Source of the DNA: Tetracladium setigerum
Lineage: Eukaryota; Ascomycota; Leotiomycetes; Helotiales
DNA: 64,000 bases
NCBI GenBank assembly: GCA_031472005.1
Contig: PZJY01000004.1
Location: 1,214,556 to 1,278,555 of the forward strand
Direction: 5' to 3'
Under the pieces are notes generated by a model. That model did no database searches. It was not told the origin of the DNA and saw nothing but the letters and a program-made list of their open reading frames with translations. Below are positions 45,523 to 58,000 of this stretch, piece after piece. Position 1 is the stretch's first letter. Each line of letters begins with the position of its first letter. A program made the translations under genes and the position numbers.

Positions 45523-47438
45523 TCAAATCAACTCAAGCTCAACCACCTCAAACCTCCCACCAGCCGCCGCTTGCCCATTCATAAACCCCGCAACACACAC
45601 CTCACCCACAACATAAAAAGACCTCCCACCACTTCCAACTTCATTCTCAGCCCGTCGCAAAAGCACGGGATGTTTACAGCCGGCAATAATAGTGATGACA
45701 TCGCCTAATTTAGTATCGATGGGACCGAAAGCGATTGTTATTTTTGGTTTGGGTAGTTTGGGGTTGTTGTTTTTGTCGTTTATTTCTGGATCGGGTCTTT
45801 TGGTGGTGGTAGTAGTAGCAGCAGGAGAAGGAGGAGCATGTTGTTGTTCTACTTCTTCTTCTTGAATTTCAGCTGCAAACAACCTATTCGGATGCCGCCA
45901 AAGATTAATAAGATTACTAGGTGGATCAGGCAACTTAAGCCGAGCCATCACAGCATGGTATAAATCAACGAGAAAAGATTTATACGTAAGAAATGGCAAC
46001 AGTTTCTCCATGCGATCCTTCATCCGATACGACAACACTTGGATCTCATAGAGAGCGAGGATCGTCTGGTCTTCCTGCTCGTCATCTACGCTGACTTCTG
46101 GAGGTTGGAGATAATTGGCTGCCAGAGATGAGCGTGCGAACAGGTGTTGGGCGTGCATCAAGTCCTCCTTGACGAGTCTTCCATCTCTTTCGCTCTCGGG
46201 CAAAATGTAATCTGCGACTCGTGATTCGGGCCCAAGGGTAGATACGCGGCCTATGATCATGCCTTTGACGAAGAGGGAGCGGCCTGATGGGGAAAAGTGA
46301 AAAGAAGATGGCATGGAGGCCGAGGCGTCCCAGTCGTATTTTTGGATATTGATGACACGATGAATGCCGTTGTACCGTCGCCAATCAGGCACCCAGGTAG
46401 GAAGGCCAGAAGATTGCTGAAGTTGCACAAACAGAAGTATGTCGAGTTTTTGGGTGTCAGACATAATATATTTGGCAGCATTTATGTAAACGTCGTCCAC
46501 CGCACAGGCATAGTCAATCTCAAGTTCCACGTCGCTGTGTTTCTTCGAGAAACCCATGAGAGCGTAAACCTTGTCTCTCGGATCTGCACACTCTTGCTGG
46601 CTGTAGCAGTGCAGAAGATATGGTAAGTTCAGACCCTGATATCGCGAATGTTCCCATTTTGGATCGTTCCATAGGATGGAGTGGATGAAAATCCAGCATG
46701 GAATCAGAGATGGCCCTTGCACATGCCAGTATACCTCATTCCAATTCTGACCAGGTAAATTCTGAGCCTGAGCACGTGAAACAGCTTTCGCGACGGGGAA
46801 GATGGCCTGGAATTTGGCGAGCTCGGTCCCACAGCGAAGGAGAACATCCTGAGAAGATCTGGCAACTACAATCTCTTGTACAATCCACACTCGAGTCCAG
46901 TATGAAGATTTGAGAAGACGACAGAATCCCTTCCAGTGATCAAGCGAAAGATCGGGAAGAACTTCTTGGCCCAGGGTTTGTGGCCCAATTCCTCGAACTT
47001 GTTCAATAGCTCCATGCCCTTATTGATCCGATCATCCGCGGGCCCAAGCCAAACCTCGACAGCCGAAGCTGAGTGATAGATTGTTGTCATTCTCCCGACC
47101 TGACTGGCCCTTTCTTCTAGATCATCCTGGTTGACGCAAAGAAAATCAATCCAATAGTATGTGCCTTTGGATAGTTGATTCAAAGCCAGCCACAAATTGG
47201 TGGTAGTGACCACCCTATGTGAATTGACAAAAACGGAGTTGGCATCTGAAAGGTCTCGTGGCCCCCATTCGTAGGAAAGGGCATGGTACTCTGGCAAAGA
47301 ATCATATAGAGATACTTGCATCATCTCGCAGTAAAGAGCAGTGCCATCGTTGGAACTACGAAGAATGCGGAGCAGTCTAATTTCGGGTTTAGAGGTATCG
47401 AGTGGGCCGTAAAGTGCTACACGCGCGGAAGATTCCAT
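45523..47438 (-). CDS. HET-domain (heterokaryon incompatibility) protein (one frameshift)
   Basis: About 638 residues. The N-terminal third is a HET domain with its three conserved blocks: YHALSYEWGP, the NLWLALNQL...YYWIDFLCVNQDD block with its acidic tail ERASQVGRM, and TIYHSASAVEVWLG. After the domain come WTRVWIVQEIVVA, DPRDKVYALMGF (the usual HET C-terminal flank), LPTWVPDW, and a C-terminal FVVGEVCVAGFM-type region. HET proteins trigger cell death when different allelic partners meet in fused hyphae; that role is inferred from the domain. Frame is lost near 46969; one extra C in the GGGCC run joins the two halves as AQEVLPDLSLDHWKGFCRLL. No partner gene of a known pair lies beside it. 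Confidence 0.85.
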
Positions 47439-47976
47439 TTTGAAATGCCAGGCGAGGCTACAAAGAGTTGTGGACTTGTGGTATTGGTACTGGTGATTAC
47501 TGGGGTTTCAATGTTGGCGGTGTGATGTTCAAAAGAGGTTACAATGCAGCTTGGTCAGTCTCCATTTTATGTGAGTCGTGATAGGTCGGCTATGGAGCAG
47601 TAGTGGGATCGTCAGATAGATTTCACCATGACATGCGACACTGTAATCCACCATTGTACAGTGGTATTTTTGTCTTGTGGTTGAGAGGAACCGAAAAGGT
47701 AAGAATCCAGCAATTCCACTCAAATCCGGGGAGACCGACTCCTTACACATCCTCCCATAATACCAGACCAAGCATACCGAGGACAAGTCCCAGATCTCTA
47801 CCCTATCGTCCAAAGTCTTGACTTGATAGAAAATGGTGTCATAATCCAGGCTCGAAAAACTGCATGCACCTTCTTCTCTGGACCAATATTGTGAAGCCTT
47901 CCAGTCCACCTCAGTCCATCCTCTCATAATCAAACACAGATATGTCGATATATCCTCCGAGAAAAAGTACAAAACC
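47439..47976. other. Intergenic
   Basis: No gene supported. The 147-residue minus frame at 47529-47972 has no domain and lies between two minus-strand genes. Confidence 0.45.
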
Positions 47977-48714
47977 TCATCGTCCTTCTCCAGAACTAAG
48001 AGAAAAGCCCTCTAAACTCTTTTCAAGCCACTTGCCCACCTCTTCAGCCTGCCTCTTAACTGCCATAATATTTGCTTGCTCCCTCCTAACTGTGCTCGCA
48101 ACTGAACCAGCCTCGCTGGGTGCTCCACTACCAATAACAGTCAGACTAGGCCCTGAAGCATCTCGATGACCTTCCTTATCTCCGTGGCTTCCTACTAGCA
48201 AGCTATCATGCCCCTCGATATGCTGTGCGGAGGGCGATGCTGGTGGGCTGCCGAAAGAAGAAGTGGAGAGGTGCTGTATTTGAGAATGTAGGGTCGGGGA
48301 GCTTGGATATATCGTAGTGGCAGACGATACGCCAATGGCCACAAAAAGGAGTTCACATTTGAGGGCACGAATGACCATGATCCCATCCGACAACTGAATC
48401 GTAATGCAGCACTGGTTATCTTCCTCGCCCTGTGCCGAGATCGTGGGTATCGGATTCGATCGGCTTTGTTTTGGTGAGGTAGGTGACTGTGATGAGTTGG
48501 GGTTTGCGAGTATATTGGATTGGAGGGGTTGGTAGAGATTCCAAAGTGTGCAGGCGAGGGTTGCTTGCGTTCGTAGTTGTGATGCTGGCAGAGGAGAGGA
48601 GCTGGAAAGGAGCTTGCCCGTAGGTGATACGAGAAGGAGGGTTGGAAGTTGTGGTGTCGTATTCTGGGAGAGAAAGCTCGTGAGCCGTTTGGTGAGGAGC
48701 ATGGTTTGAGACAT
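47977..48714 (-). CDS. Roadblock/LC7-fold protein, LAMTOR2-like
   Basis: An intact 245-residue frame. The N-terminus (LTKRLTSFLSQNTTPQLPTLLLVSPTGKLL) and the strand-like block after a Ser/Pro insert (CCITIQLSDGIMVIRALKCELLFVAIG) fit the two halves of a Roadblock fold. A Ser/Pro-rich linker (QHLSTSSFGSPPASP) leads to a C-terminal helix (REQANIMAVKRQAEEVGKWLEK). Fungal proteins of this make-up are annotated as LAMTOR2/EGO-type scaffold subunits that anchor Rag GTPases on the vacuole for TORC1; that role is inferred from fold only. The insert and long linker are larger than in animal LAMTOR2. Confidence 0.6.
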   Translation of the reverse strand: MSQTMLLTKRLTSFLSQNTTPQLPTLLLVSPTGKLLSSSSPLPASQLRTQATLACTLWNLYQPLQSNILANPNSSQSPTSPKQSRSNPIPTISAQGEEDNQCCITIQLSDGIMVIRALKCELLFVAIGVSSATTIYPSSPTLHSQIQHLSTSSFGSPPASPSAQHIEGHDSLLVGSHGDKEGHRDASGPSLTVIGSGAPSEAGSVASTVRREQANIMAVKRQAEEVGKWLEKSLEGFSLSSGEGR

Positions 48715-49427
48715 GGTGGTGGTGGTTTGAAGTCGGGGGAGATTTTTGGATTCTTGTTCTTGTATCTTTGTAGACTGCTGTCAAGGCTCGTTCGTGCGTG
48801 GTGCGGCGCGTTGATGTAGCATGAGCGTGCGCAGATTGCAGATGAGGAGATGGAATTGAGAATGGGTAGGTACTGGGGGGAGGTTTAAAAGGATCGAGTG
48901 GTAGGTATGATAGATATCTTTTGTCAGGAAGTGAGAAGTGCAGGAAATGTCAACAAATGGTGGTGATGAGCAGACGAGGCCGATGAGGTTTATCGCATGG
49001 TGCCGCGCCAAGACCAAGCTCTCCCCAGATTTCACGGTGATTCCTGCCCATTTATTTGCGTTCGTCACCAGCAGAACCCCTAGTTATCCATTCACCAAAT
49101 TGTTTGGACCAAAAGCAGCTCCAATTTGACCGCAACCGGGTCCATATGTATGGTAATTGAAACTTCTTCTCTCTCTTTCTCTCTCTCTCTCTATATCTCT
49201 ATATCTCTTTGGATGCACAGTCTGCCCGCGTTAATAGTGGTGAAAGAGAGCTCTTTGGGTAGGTACAGTACATCAAAAGCAGGTCAAATTAACAACCATA
49301 AATCACGAAAACTCCTAGCGCACGCAAAGTACCACCTCCAAGACTCCCGCAGATCTCGGCACGACTCTAGGGACATCATCGCATCTGCGCCGTCTGGTTT
49401 AAGGCTACAAGCTTCAAACGATGAGCC
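48715..49427. other. Intergenic
   Basis: Divergent promoter space between the Roadblock protein and the small membrane protein. Contains CT-rich runs at about 49163-49208 and no supported gene. Confidence 0.5.
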
Positions 49428-49706
49428 ATGGTTGCGATTCTTGCTACCATTTCGCTTGTGCTTTTGTTCATCGAAGCCAAGGGCGTCGAGGAGGTTGTTA
49501 CTGTTTTGGCTGTTCTCAGTATCGACTTACTGTTTGTGATTCTGCTTCCAATTGTCGAATATTACATTGAGTACCGTCTTGCCAACCATTGGAGATTGGA
49601 GCTTCGGGAGCGCATGGACGAGCTTCGTGCACTGCTTCAGGCCCGTCGGCAGCGAGCTATTGAAAGGCAGAGAGGAGCTGCTCGAGGGCAGGACCAGCAG
49701 CAATAA
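49428..49706 (+). CDS. Small membrane protein with C-terminal coiled coil, 92 residues
   Basis: The frame from the ATG at 49428 to 49706 encodes two hydrophobic segments (VAILATISLVLLFIEA, VTVLAVLSIDLLFVILLPIV) followed by a highly charged amphipathic helix (HWRLELRERMDELRALLQAR) and a Gln-rich end. The regular sequence of two membrane helices and a basic helix is not what a random frame gives. I do not know the family. A preceding exon could extend the N-terminus; none was found. Confidence 0.45.
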   Translation: MVAILATISLVLLFIEAKGVEEVVTVLAVLSIDLLFVILLPIVEYYIEYRLANHWRLELRERMDELRALLQARRQRAIERQRGAARGQDQQQ

Positions 49707-50144
49707 GTAAGTCATTGAAGCATCGCCAAACAGCGAAAAGGAAGTTTTTTCTACTATCTTCTTCTCTGTCGTCTTTCTTCACGGATTTGCAACAACAAAG
49801 CTGCATCTCAACCCATCGGCGATAAGCTTCGTCAATCGGGTAAAACGCAAGGCAAAACGTCATTCTTCATTGGTGGGGAGCGGGGCACTTTCTTTCTCTC
49901 TGCAGATTTCATTCATCCATCATCATCTCCAAATCTTTTCTGCCCCTTCAGACCTTCGAAATAAATTCCTCTCTCTTCCCGCATTTTATGTCCTTCTTGC
50001 GTACCTTGCAGACATCATTGAGAACAAGCTTTCTCCGGCACAATATTGTGGTTCCAGGTACGGGCACACCCCGGCCAATGGCAGACGATAAGGTGTTGGG
50101 CACTGACTTGAACAACCTTGATAGCTAGCAGATCATACGCAACA
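49707..50144. other. Intergenic, GLO1 promoter region
   Basis: No gene supported. A plus frame at 49870-50091 has no domain; this space holds the glyoxalase promoter and leader. Confidence 0.5.
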
Positions 50145-51284
50145 ATGGCGACCAATGTGAATACCTACAAGTTCATGCACTCGATGTTGGACATCCGAAC
50201 CCTCAAATGCCCTGAACAACGTGCTGATGGAGTGATAGGATTCGGGTGAAGGACCCTAAGGAATCAGGCAAGTTCACAGCACCACATCAGTACCCAACTC
50301 AATCAACACCAGCTAACGCAGGTCCAGTCAAATTCTATGAATTCCTCGGAATGAAGATGATCAACAAAATCGAGCAACCTGAAGCTAGTTTTGACCTTTA
50401 TTTCCTCGGCTACGACTCCCCCAGGCAGTCTCCCACGCCAACCACTTTACCGATCGAGAGGGCCTCATTGAATTGACACACAACTATGGCACCGAAAACG
50501 ATCCTGAATACAAGGTCACTACCGGTAATGCTGAACCATACCGGGGATTTGGCCATTTCTGCATCAGTGTCGACAACATCCAAGCTGCCTGCCAAAGACT
50601 GGAGGATGCAGGATACAAATTCCAGAAGAAACTGACCGATGGGCGTATGCGTAGCATTGCCTTCGTTTTGGATCCCGATGGATACTGGGTGGAGATCATT
50701 GGGCAAAGTCCAATTGAGAAGACGGCCGATATCAAGGAGACTGACGTGGCCACATATCGCATGAACCACACCATGATCCGAGTCAAGGACCAGGAGAAGT
50801 CATTGAAGTTCTACCAGGAGGTTCTCGGCATGAGTCTGTTGCGGAAGAAGGAGAATAAGGATGCTAAATTCGACCTCTACTTCTTGGGCTACGCAGGCGA
50901 CAAGGGTATTCCTGCGGCTACCGAGGACGATGTCAATCCCATTGCTGATCGAGAGGGTATTCTTGAGTTGACCTGGAATTACGGCACCGAGAAGGATGCT
51001 GACTTCAAGTACCACAACGGGAATGACCAACCACAAGGATTCGGTCACATCTGTAAGCCCGGATGATCCGCTGTTACACTACTAAGCATTGCTAACAACG
51101 GCATACAGGTGTTTCGGTTGATGATCTTGATGCTGCCTGCCAACGATTTGAAGACTGCGGTGTCAACTGGAAGAAGAGGCTCACCGATGGACGCATGAAG
51201 AATGTGGCATTTGTGCTGGATCCAGACAATTACTGGGTTGAAGTGGTCCAGAATGAGAAGCTCAAGGGTCGGGCGCACTGGTAG
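50145..51284 (+). CDS. GLO1: Glyoxalase I (lactoylglutathione lyase), two-domain type (one frameshift)
   Basis: Four exons (50145-50185, 50239-50267, 50322-51052, 51109-51284) give about 325 residues, the fungal length. The enzyme converts the methylglyoxal-glutathione hemithioacetal to S-lactoylglutathione. It is a tandem duplication of one fold: HSMIRVKDPKES and NHTMIRVKDQEKSLKF start the halves, LTHNYGTEND and LTWNYGTEKD supply metal-site strands, and GFGHFCISVDNI and GFGHICVSVDDL are followed by DGRMRSIAFVLDPDGYWVE and DGRMKNVAFVLDPDNYWVE with the metal-binding Glu. Intron 2 (50268-50321) has a GC-AG border in the CAG|GCAAGT context. One base is missing near 50424 (SPKAVSHANHF frame), so the printed sequence reads through only after one added base. 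Confidence 0.9.
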
Positions 51285-51838
51285 ATGCCCTACGTACCTT
51301 AGATAGGTAGGTAGATATTAGTGGCCTTGCTGACAAGTCGAGGGGCGATTGATATGCCAATAGAGAAGCTTCATTGTGCATATTTGCATGTTTGTTTCTT
51401 CGTTGTGTTCAGGTGACCTCCGCTCGTCTCACCCCACAGAAGGCATCAAACACCCTTGGCAGTGGTAGGAGATGAGCCTGCAGTTCCCAGTGGTGGGGAA
51501 GCGGATGCCATGCGGGAGTGCGCCTTGGGGTGCATTTTACGTGCATTAGTGCCTGTGTGGGGGATGAGGGGTAGTGTGTGGGAGGTTCATTGTTGTCTTC
51601 CACAAATGACATCGACATACTCCATTACCCACCAGATGTTGCGACATCGCTGAACAAAACCTTCTCATATTTGTACTCCGACTGCCCTTACCACTCGGGC
51701 GACCTGGTTTCTGATTTCTTTGTTCCTCTTCCACTTCATCCTTCTGTTCTCCACCACATTACAAGTTCTCTTCGAATCACCATATACATATATATCTATT
51801 TCTAATATTCATATTTATATATATATATATAACATACA
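51285..51838. other. Intergenic, 550 bases
   Basis: Contains TAGGTAGGTAG at about 51302 and a TATA-rich stretch at about 51779-51836 immediately before the phosphoglycerate dehydrogenase start. No gene supported. Confidence 0.5.
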
Positions 51839-53549
51839 ATGGCTCCCTCAGCCACCGAAGTCGAAGACACCCACTCCACCACTCCCCCATCGAATAACCG
51901 TCCCAAGATCCTCATCCCAGAAAAAGTCTCTCCAGATGGCCTCGCCCTCCTCTCTCCACACTTCGAAATCCACCAACCCAAGAACCTCTCCGCCGCCGAT
52001 CTCCTCGCCCAAATCCCAACCTACCAAGCCCTCATCATCCGCTCCGAGACCAAAGTCACCGCTGAAGTTCTCATAGCCGCAAAGAGTCTCAAGGTCGTCG
52101 CGCGAGCCGGAGTCGGCGTTGACAACGTCGACATCAAAGCAGCTACACAACACGGAATCATCGTCGTCAATTCCCCAAGTGGAAACATCGTTGCCGCTGC
52201 TGAACATACGATTGCACTGCTCATGGCTGTAGCGCGTAATGTGCCAGCTGGTGATCGATCCCTACGCAATGGCGGCTGGGAGAGATCCAAACTCGTAGGC
52301 ACAGAGGTTGGAGGAAAGGTATTAGGTATCATTGGACTTGGAAAAGTCGGACTCAAGGTTGCACGCATGGGAATCGGACTTGGCATGAAAGTCGTAGCAC
52401 TCGATCCCTACGCATCACCTGAAATCGCCAAAAGCGTCAACGTGGACTTAGTTGGCACCCTGGAGGAACTCCTCCCCGTCTCTGACTTCCTCACCATCCA
52501 TACCCCCCTAATCGCAAGCACTCTCGACTTGATCAGCACAAAAGAACTCGCCACCATGAAACCGACTGCCAAAATCCTCAATGTCGCCCGTGGGGGTCTA
52601 CAACGAACAAGCTCTCCTCGACGCCCTCAACGCCGGCACAATCGCAGGAGCCGGTCTCGACGTCTTCACTTCCGAACCACCCGCCCCTAACTCCGCCGCA
52701 GAATCTCTCTGTCGTCACCCAAAAGTAGTAGCCACCCCCCATCTCGGCGCCTCAACAGTCGAAGCTCAAGAAAATGTCTCCTTGGACGTCTGCGCTCAAG
52801 TTCTCTCCATCCTTCAAGGCGGCCTCCCTACTTCCGCTGTAAATGCACCGTTGATCCTCCCTGAAGAATACCGCAAACTGCAACCATTCGTTCGTCTGAT
52901 CGAGAAAATGGGATCATTGTATACGCAGCATTATATCCGTAAAGGTGGGTTAGGAGGGAAGACTTTCTCGTTGATATACGAGGGTGAATTAGCAGCAATC
53001 TCAAACACCCGTCCGCTCCTCGCTGCGCTCGTCAAAGGTCTCACATCCACCATATCCGATTCCGGCGGTCGCGATGTGAATATCGTCAATGCAACTCTGA
53101 TAGCACGAGAGAAGGGAATCTCGATCAATGAAACTCACACTCGCGACGCGCAAGATCTCGTGTACGCCTCTCTCGTCACCCTCAAAACATCAACGCCAGG
53201 GACAGGAGAAGAGCAAATCATCTCCGGCTACGTCAGCGGGAAAAGCATCTTCATCAGTCGCCTCAGTCGCTTCGTGACGAATTTCGTGCCGGAGGGTCGA
53301 ATCATCGTGTTGCACAATTACGACGAGCCGGGGAAGATTGGTGGCGTGGGGGGCATTTTGGGCGGGAGGGGCGTGAATATTAGGTTTATGAGTGTGGCTG
53401 CGCTGGAGAGGGGGGATGAGTCGGGTGATGAGGGGGAGAAGGAGGCCTTGATGATTTTGGGTGTTAATGGCGGGGATTTGGGACACGGGGTGGAGGAGGA
53501 GTTGAGGGGGGAGAGGGGAATTTTGGATGTTAGTGTTATTACGCTTTGA
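51839..53549 (+). CDS. D-3-phosphoglycerate dehydrogenase (frameshifted)
   Basis: The enzyme oxidises 3-phosphoglycerate with NAD+ at the start of serine synthesis. About 570 residues with substrate-binding ARAGVGVDNVDIKAATQHGI and SPSGNIVAAAEHTIAL, the nucleotide fold GGKVLGIIGLGKVGLKVAR with its GxGxxG, HTPLIAST, the NVARGG loop, and LDVFTSEPP followed by the catalytic His in ATPHLGAST. Residues of the last third form the allosteric-type domain and an ACT domain (RIIVLHNYDEPGKIGGVGGIL). The frame breaks exactly in NVARGG, in a run of five G (52592-52596). Seven G would give RGGVYNEQALLDALNAG. The gene is normally needed for serine prototrophy, so an error in the sequence is more likely than decay. 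Confidence 0.9.
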
Positions 53550-54514
53550 ATAGATGAGAGAGAGAGAGGTGGTGGAGAGGAGAGAATGGGTAGGCGGTCT
53601 GACTGTTCAACAAGTCGAAAATAACCGGATGTAGGTAGGTAGGTTATGGAAGTTTTATGATTCATGAGTGTGTACTTACTGTACGCAAAGAAATTTATTT
53701 GCAAAAAAAATTAAAACGAAGAAATTATGCACATGTTTCTTGACGCCTTGATCTTTCTTCTATTAAGTTGAGTGTGATCATATCTAGGTACTTACAGGTT
53801 CATTCGTGACTACCTAATCAAAAGCATTTTCCTGATTTTTGCTCAACAAAAACGTTTTAACTCCCCAGCCCAGAGTAAAGCCTGTCAAAGGCTCAAGAGA
53901 GTAGAGAGGAGTTTTTGTTAGTGGAATAGTGAGTCGCAGAGGATGCTTTTTGGACTTACTTTTGTGTGTTTATGAGATGTAAGTTTTTGTAACAGGTTGA
54001 GAGGTAGAGATGGAGATTTTAAAGGGAATTTAGAGGAGACGAGACGAGACTCTAGAGATTTTTAGACGAGAGGGGAATTCAGTTTAAGTGAGACGGAATT
54101 TAGACGAGAGGGAGTTGACATAGGAGTAGGATAGAAATTTAGGGACGAGAGGGACGACTTAAATGAGAGGGAAATTAGATGAAATTAGATGTGACGCCTA
54201 GAGCGAAAGAGCCGTGTTGGCATTTTTGTTTTGAGAGATCGGTTGGATGAGGCGATTGTTGAGGAGTTGAGGAGTTGAGAATATACCAAGGTCGTGAGTC
54301 GCGACTCCAGGGGGAGCCCAGGTATAATTCAGGTAATACTATACGGTAATGATGATGATTTGCGGATGACTGACCAAGCAGACGATCCTCCTCGACCAGC
54401 TAGCACCTTGGCTTTAGATGAAGATGAAGGGAGAGAGAGTTCGAATGTATGCGGGAAGATATCTCGGGGCTCATAGCCTGTTTAGATTATATATTGCACT
54501 GTCGATCTAATACT
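53550..54514. other. Intergenic with GAGACGAGA-type low-complexity sequence
   Basis: Bases about 54020-54190 are made of GACGAGA, TTTAGACGAGAGG and GAAATTAGATG units with no reading frame. They share GAGACGAGACGAGAC with the inverted repeat near 37050. No gene supported. Confidence 0.5.
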
Positions 54515-54870
54515 TCTGAATGCCTTCCTAGTCCGATCTTCCGTCGAAAAGAAAAATGTGTATTGTGGATGGTGTTTGGAACAATAGAACGGAAGTGAAG
54601 CAGCGTATTACGATTAGCGCTGGGTAAATGGGTTTGTAGTAGAAAGCCTAAAAGAGAATGGTTCTGTAAGCCACTGGGTGAGATTCGCAGTTCTGTTGTG
54701 TCTAGTTCTAGGATAATAGTAGTGAAAAGATTTCAGGACGGTTGAGAATGTGTGATGTAAGATTAGGGCCATGATTTTACTGAATGGTGGCAAAGTGGGT
54801 AAACCAGAGAGGATATCAGTGTACATAAACTGACGGATTTTCGGCGACTTTACGGGATGTTTGGTCACGG
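54515..54870 (-). pseudogene. Degenerate copy of the GMC-relic/membrane-protein pair at 61.4-62.8 kb
   Basis: Bases 54515-54560 match 61402-61450 (both read S(A/T)EDRTRKAF on the minus strand), and 54565-54680 match 62668-62790, the coding region around YNPIYTALVAMRCF of the membrane protein. Here that region reads YKPIYPALIVIRCF. The two source segments are 1.2 kb apart, so the copy has an internal deletion. Differences in the CTGGTCGCAATGCGC stretch are all C-to-T or G-to-A, as expected of RIP. No open product remains; sequence beyond 54680 is not clearly alignable by eye. Confidence 0.6.
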
Positions 54871-55097
54871 GATGTTAGGACTTGGGACATGAGAGGAGCA
54901 ACTTCTCGAGAGCAATTCCCCCTCTCCCCTATTATAGTGGGTTCTGGGAGTTTTAGAACCCAGACCACAGCCCTGGTCGAAACCATTTCTCAATTTCCAC
55001 CAGAATTGGTGGACTTTGGGTCTCAAAGGCGCATATTGAACCATTGTTTGCTTACAGGGTCGGGTTTCCTCGTGCAAGGATAGCAATGTATCTGTAT

Positions 55098-58000
55098 TTA
55101 TTCTAGCCTTCCGAGCTTTTTCAATGCCGCTGGGCTCAGGTCTACAATGACTTCCTGCAACCGACCATCCGCCAGCAAGACGACAACATCTCGTCCGGGT
55201 ACTGTGTGCTTTGCTAGCACCCCAATTCTATGAGCCACGCATATAACCGTGTGCCCATTTCGCGTGAATTCATCCTCGATGATCCCGTGTATGATTGCCT
55301 CCGTGCCGGGATCGAGAGAAGAGGTGACTTCGTCCAGCAGGATGACAGGCTTTCGGCCAAAACATCGAGCTGTCTGAGCTTTGACGAGCGCACGACAGAG
55401 TGCGAGAATTTGACCCTGCCCTACAGAGAGCTCCGATAAGCTTGAGAGGTTCTTGTCCAGAATTGGATGGTGTTGGTTGGAAGACGGGGTATGGATAGCA
55501 GATACTGAATCTCCTCCGAACCATTCATCCCCTCCCGTTGCCCCCTGCTGGAAGTGTGACCAGAGTTCTACTCTCTGTAATGAGGCAATCAAAGTTTCAT
55601 TTGGAAGGGAGCTAGTGGGATCTAGATTGAATCGTAAGGTCTCGTTAGCTAGCAGCAACGTATCTTGTGATACTGTGATGAAGCATCGTTCTCGCAGAAC
55701 ATCCAGCCTCACTTCTCGGACGTCAACACCATCTAACTCAATGCGGCCGGATTGCAACTCAAGAAGCCGTAGAAGCGTTAAGAGGAGGGTACTTTTGCCA
55801 CTATTCTGGAAGTGAGCCTTGAGTAAATCAGTGTAGCAAGTAGACTAACCTGCCCGTGCGTCCGCAGATAATTATCTTTTGGCCTGACATGATGCTCAAG
55901 CTCAGGTTTTGAATAGCAATCGCGTCGGAGCTATATATTTATCTTATGAGATGGTATCAAAAAATGGAATTGTGGAGATTACATACTGGTAGGATACAGT
56001 GATGTTCTTTAATTCGACATCCCCTCTCGACGGCCAGGATTCTGCAGGCTCGAGTTTCGCACTCTGACTATCTTCAAAGGGTGTGATCTTTTCAAGTGTT
56101 CTCAAGCGAGCAATCGCGCCAAGAGATATTTCTAGCGTTGTCCAATTCTCAATAAGACGAAGCAACGTTGTATTTGTCACAAGCATGATATTGAGCGCAA
56201 TTCCAACTTCGGAGCCAGTCATGCGGCCATGATATGCTACAGCTGCAGCAACCACGCCGGTGGCAACAGTCGCTGCTAAGAGATCTAGGACGATGTTAAG
56301 CCATCTCTGGAGACACAAGAGGAGAAATTCTGGACGTTGAGCGTTGTACACGCTTGTAATGTTTTCCTGAGTTGCTTCGCTTGTCCATCCAAACGCGCGG
56401 ATTGTTTCGAGACCCTCGACCTAGGATCGTTAGAAAAAAGTTTTCGGTTTCCAAATATCATACATACAGACTCCAAGAAGCTCGAAAATACCCCTGCCCG
56501 TGCCTCGAGCTCTAGAAATCGAATTTGTCTGGAGGTGCGAAGATACACCTTTTGAACAATGTATATGACAATAATCCCTGCTGGGAGAGATAATACGAGC
56601 CATTTCTGGGCCATAAAGAGAATGATGACTTGCATCAAGAGCTTGGAGATTTCTGCAGATGTTAGAACATTTTTTAAGACTCTTTTGAAGAACAAAATTC
56701 AATGCTTACGGGTTACAATACTCTGAAGCGCTGATGGCAATTGCTTGTCAATCAGCTGGATATCTTGACTAAACCTAGCAATATTTAGCCCAGTGCACTC
56801 ACTATATGAGCGCAAAACATACCTATTCAGAATTGATCCATTCCTGGTTTGGGAAAAATAAGATAAAGGCGCGCTAGTAATCATCAGTCTCCCCAGAGCC
56901 ATATAATTGCATTCCATTCCCTAAGATAGACTAACCTCGTTATAATCTGGAGAAGCCGTTCATGCAAGCGAGACCCAGACTGCGGAGCTAATCGTATCAT
57001 CACAATCCTGGCTGGCTGTCAATGTATGATGGGGATCTAGAAATGCGGGAGCAACTTACCACATCTGTATGCTTGTCAAGGTCCACGACATAAAGGATAG
57101 AAATAGAAATCCACCAATATAAAATGTATTATTTTTAGTATTCGACTCAGTCCATAATTGTAGCCAGTACTGGGGAAAGGTGATGAAGAAAGCGTATGTT
57201 GCTGTGCACGTGATAAGGAGAAGAAGATTCTTAGAGCCAACAAATTTGAAATAATATCCTATGCTTAAATTAGTTACAGCCTTAAGGTTGGAGAGAAAGA
57301 ACAGAGGGCACCATATAGAGTGGAGTCTCCACTTCGTCTCGCGAGATCCGTTCCCGCTTCGTCTTTTGCTCGAATCTGTGCGCCGAGTTTCTCAAAACTC
57401 GCTGACACCGTAGAGTTGTCTCTGGCTCGATGTCCAGAATCGAATTTCGCTATAGATTGAGCTTTGATCTTAATACTTTTCCAGTTCCCTTGATCTACAA
57501 TCCCACGGTTCCCCAAAACCACGATATGATCTGCGGATTGGAAGTATTGAGCTATTTCACAGTCAGAGGCTTCGTGACTGAGAATGAAAAGGGTTCCTTA
57601 CAAGAATTGGAAACGAGAATAGTAGTTGTCTTCAATTGCCTTGCTAGACCTTTTGATCCAAATAGGTTATCGAAGATGATTCGCTCCGTTTCACCATCCA
57701 GGCCACTGAAGGTGTCATCCAACAAAAGTAAGCTGCACCTTGCAAACAATGCACGCGCTAGTGCCTAGAGATGTTAAGTCATTTCTTCGTTGCTCTTTCT
57801 GGGCACATAATCTTACCACGCGTTGTCTCTGACCACCTGATAAGTTCTGTCCTCTACTGCCAATCTGTGTCTGATCCCTATCCGGCAAAGAGTCGAAATC
57901 GTGAGTGAGGCAACACATACTTGTTACGGTTTTATACCATATACCGTCATCTTGGGTGATAGTATCGTCGACATCCTTTGGACCATAAATGGCTTGTTTG

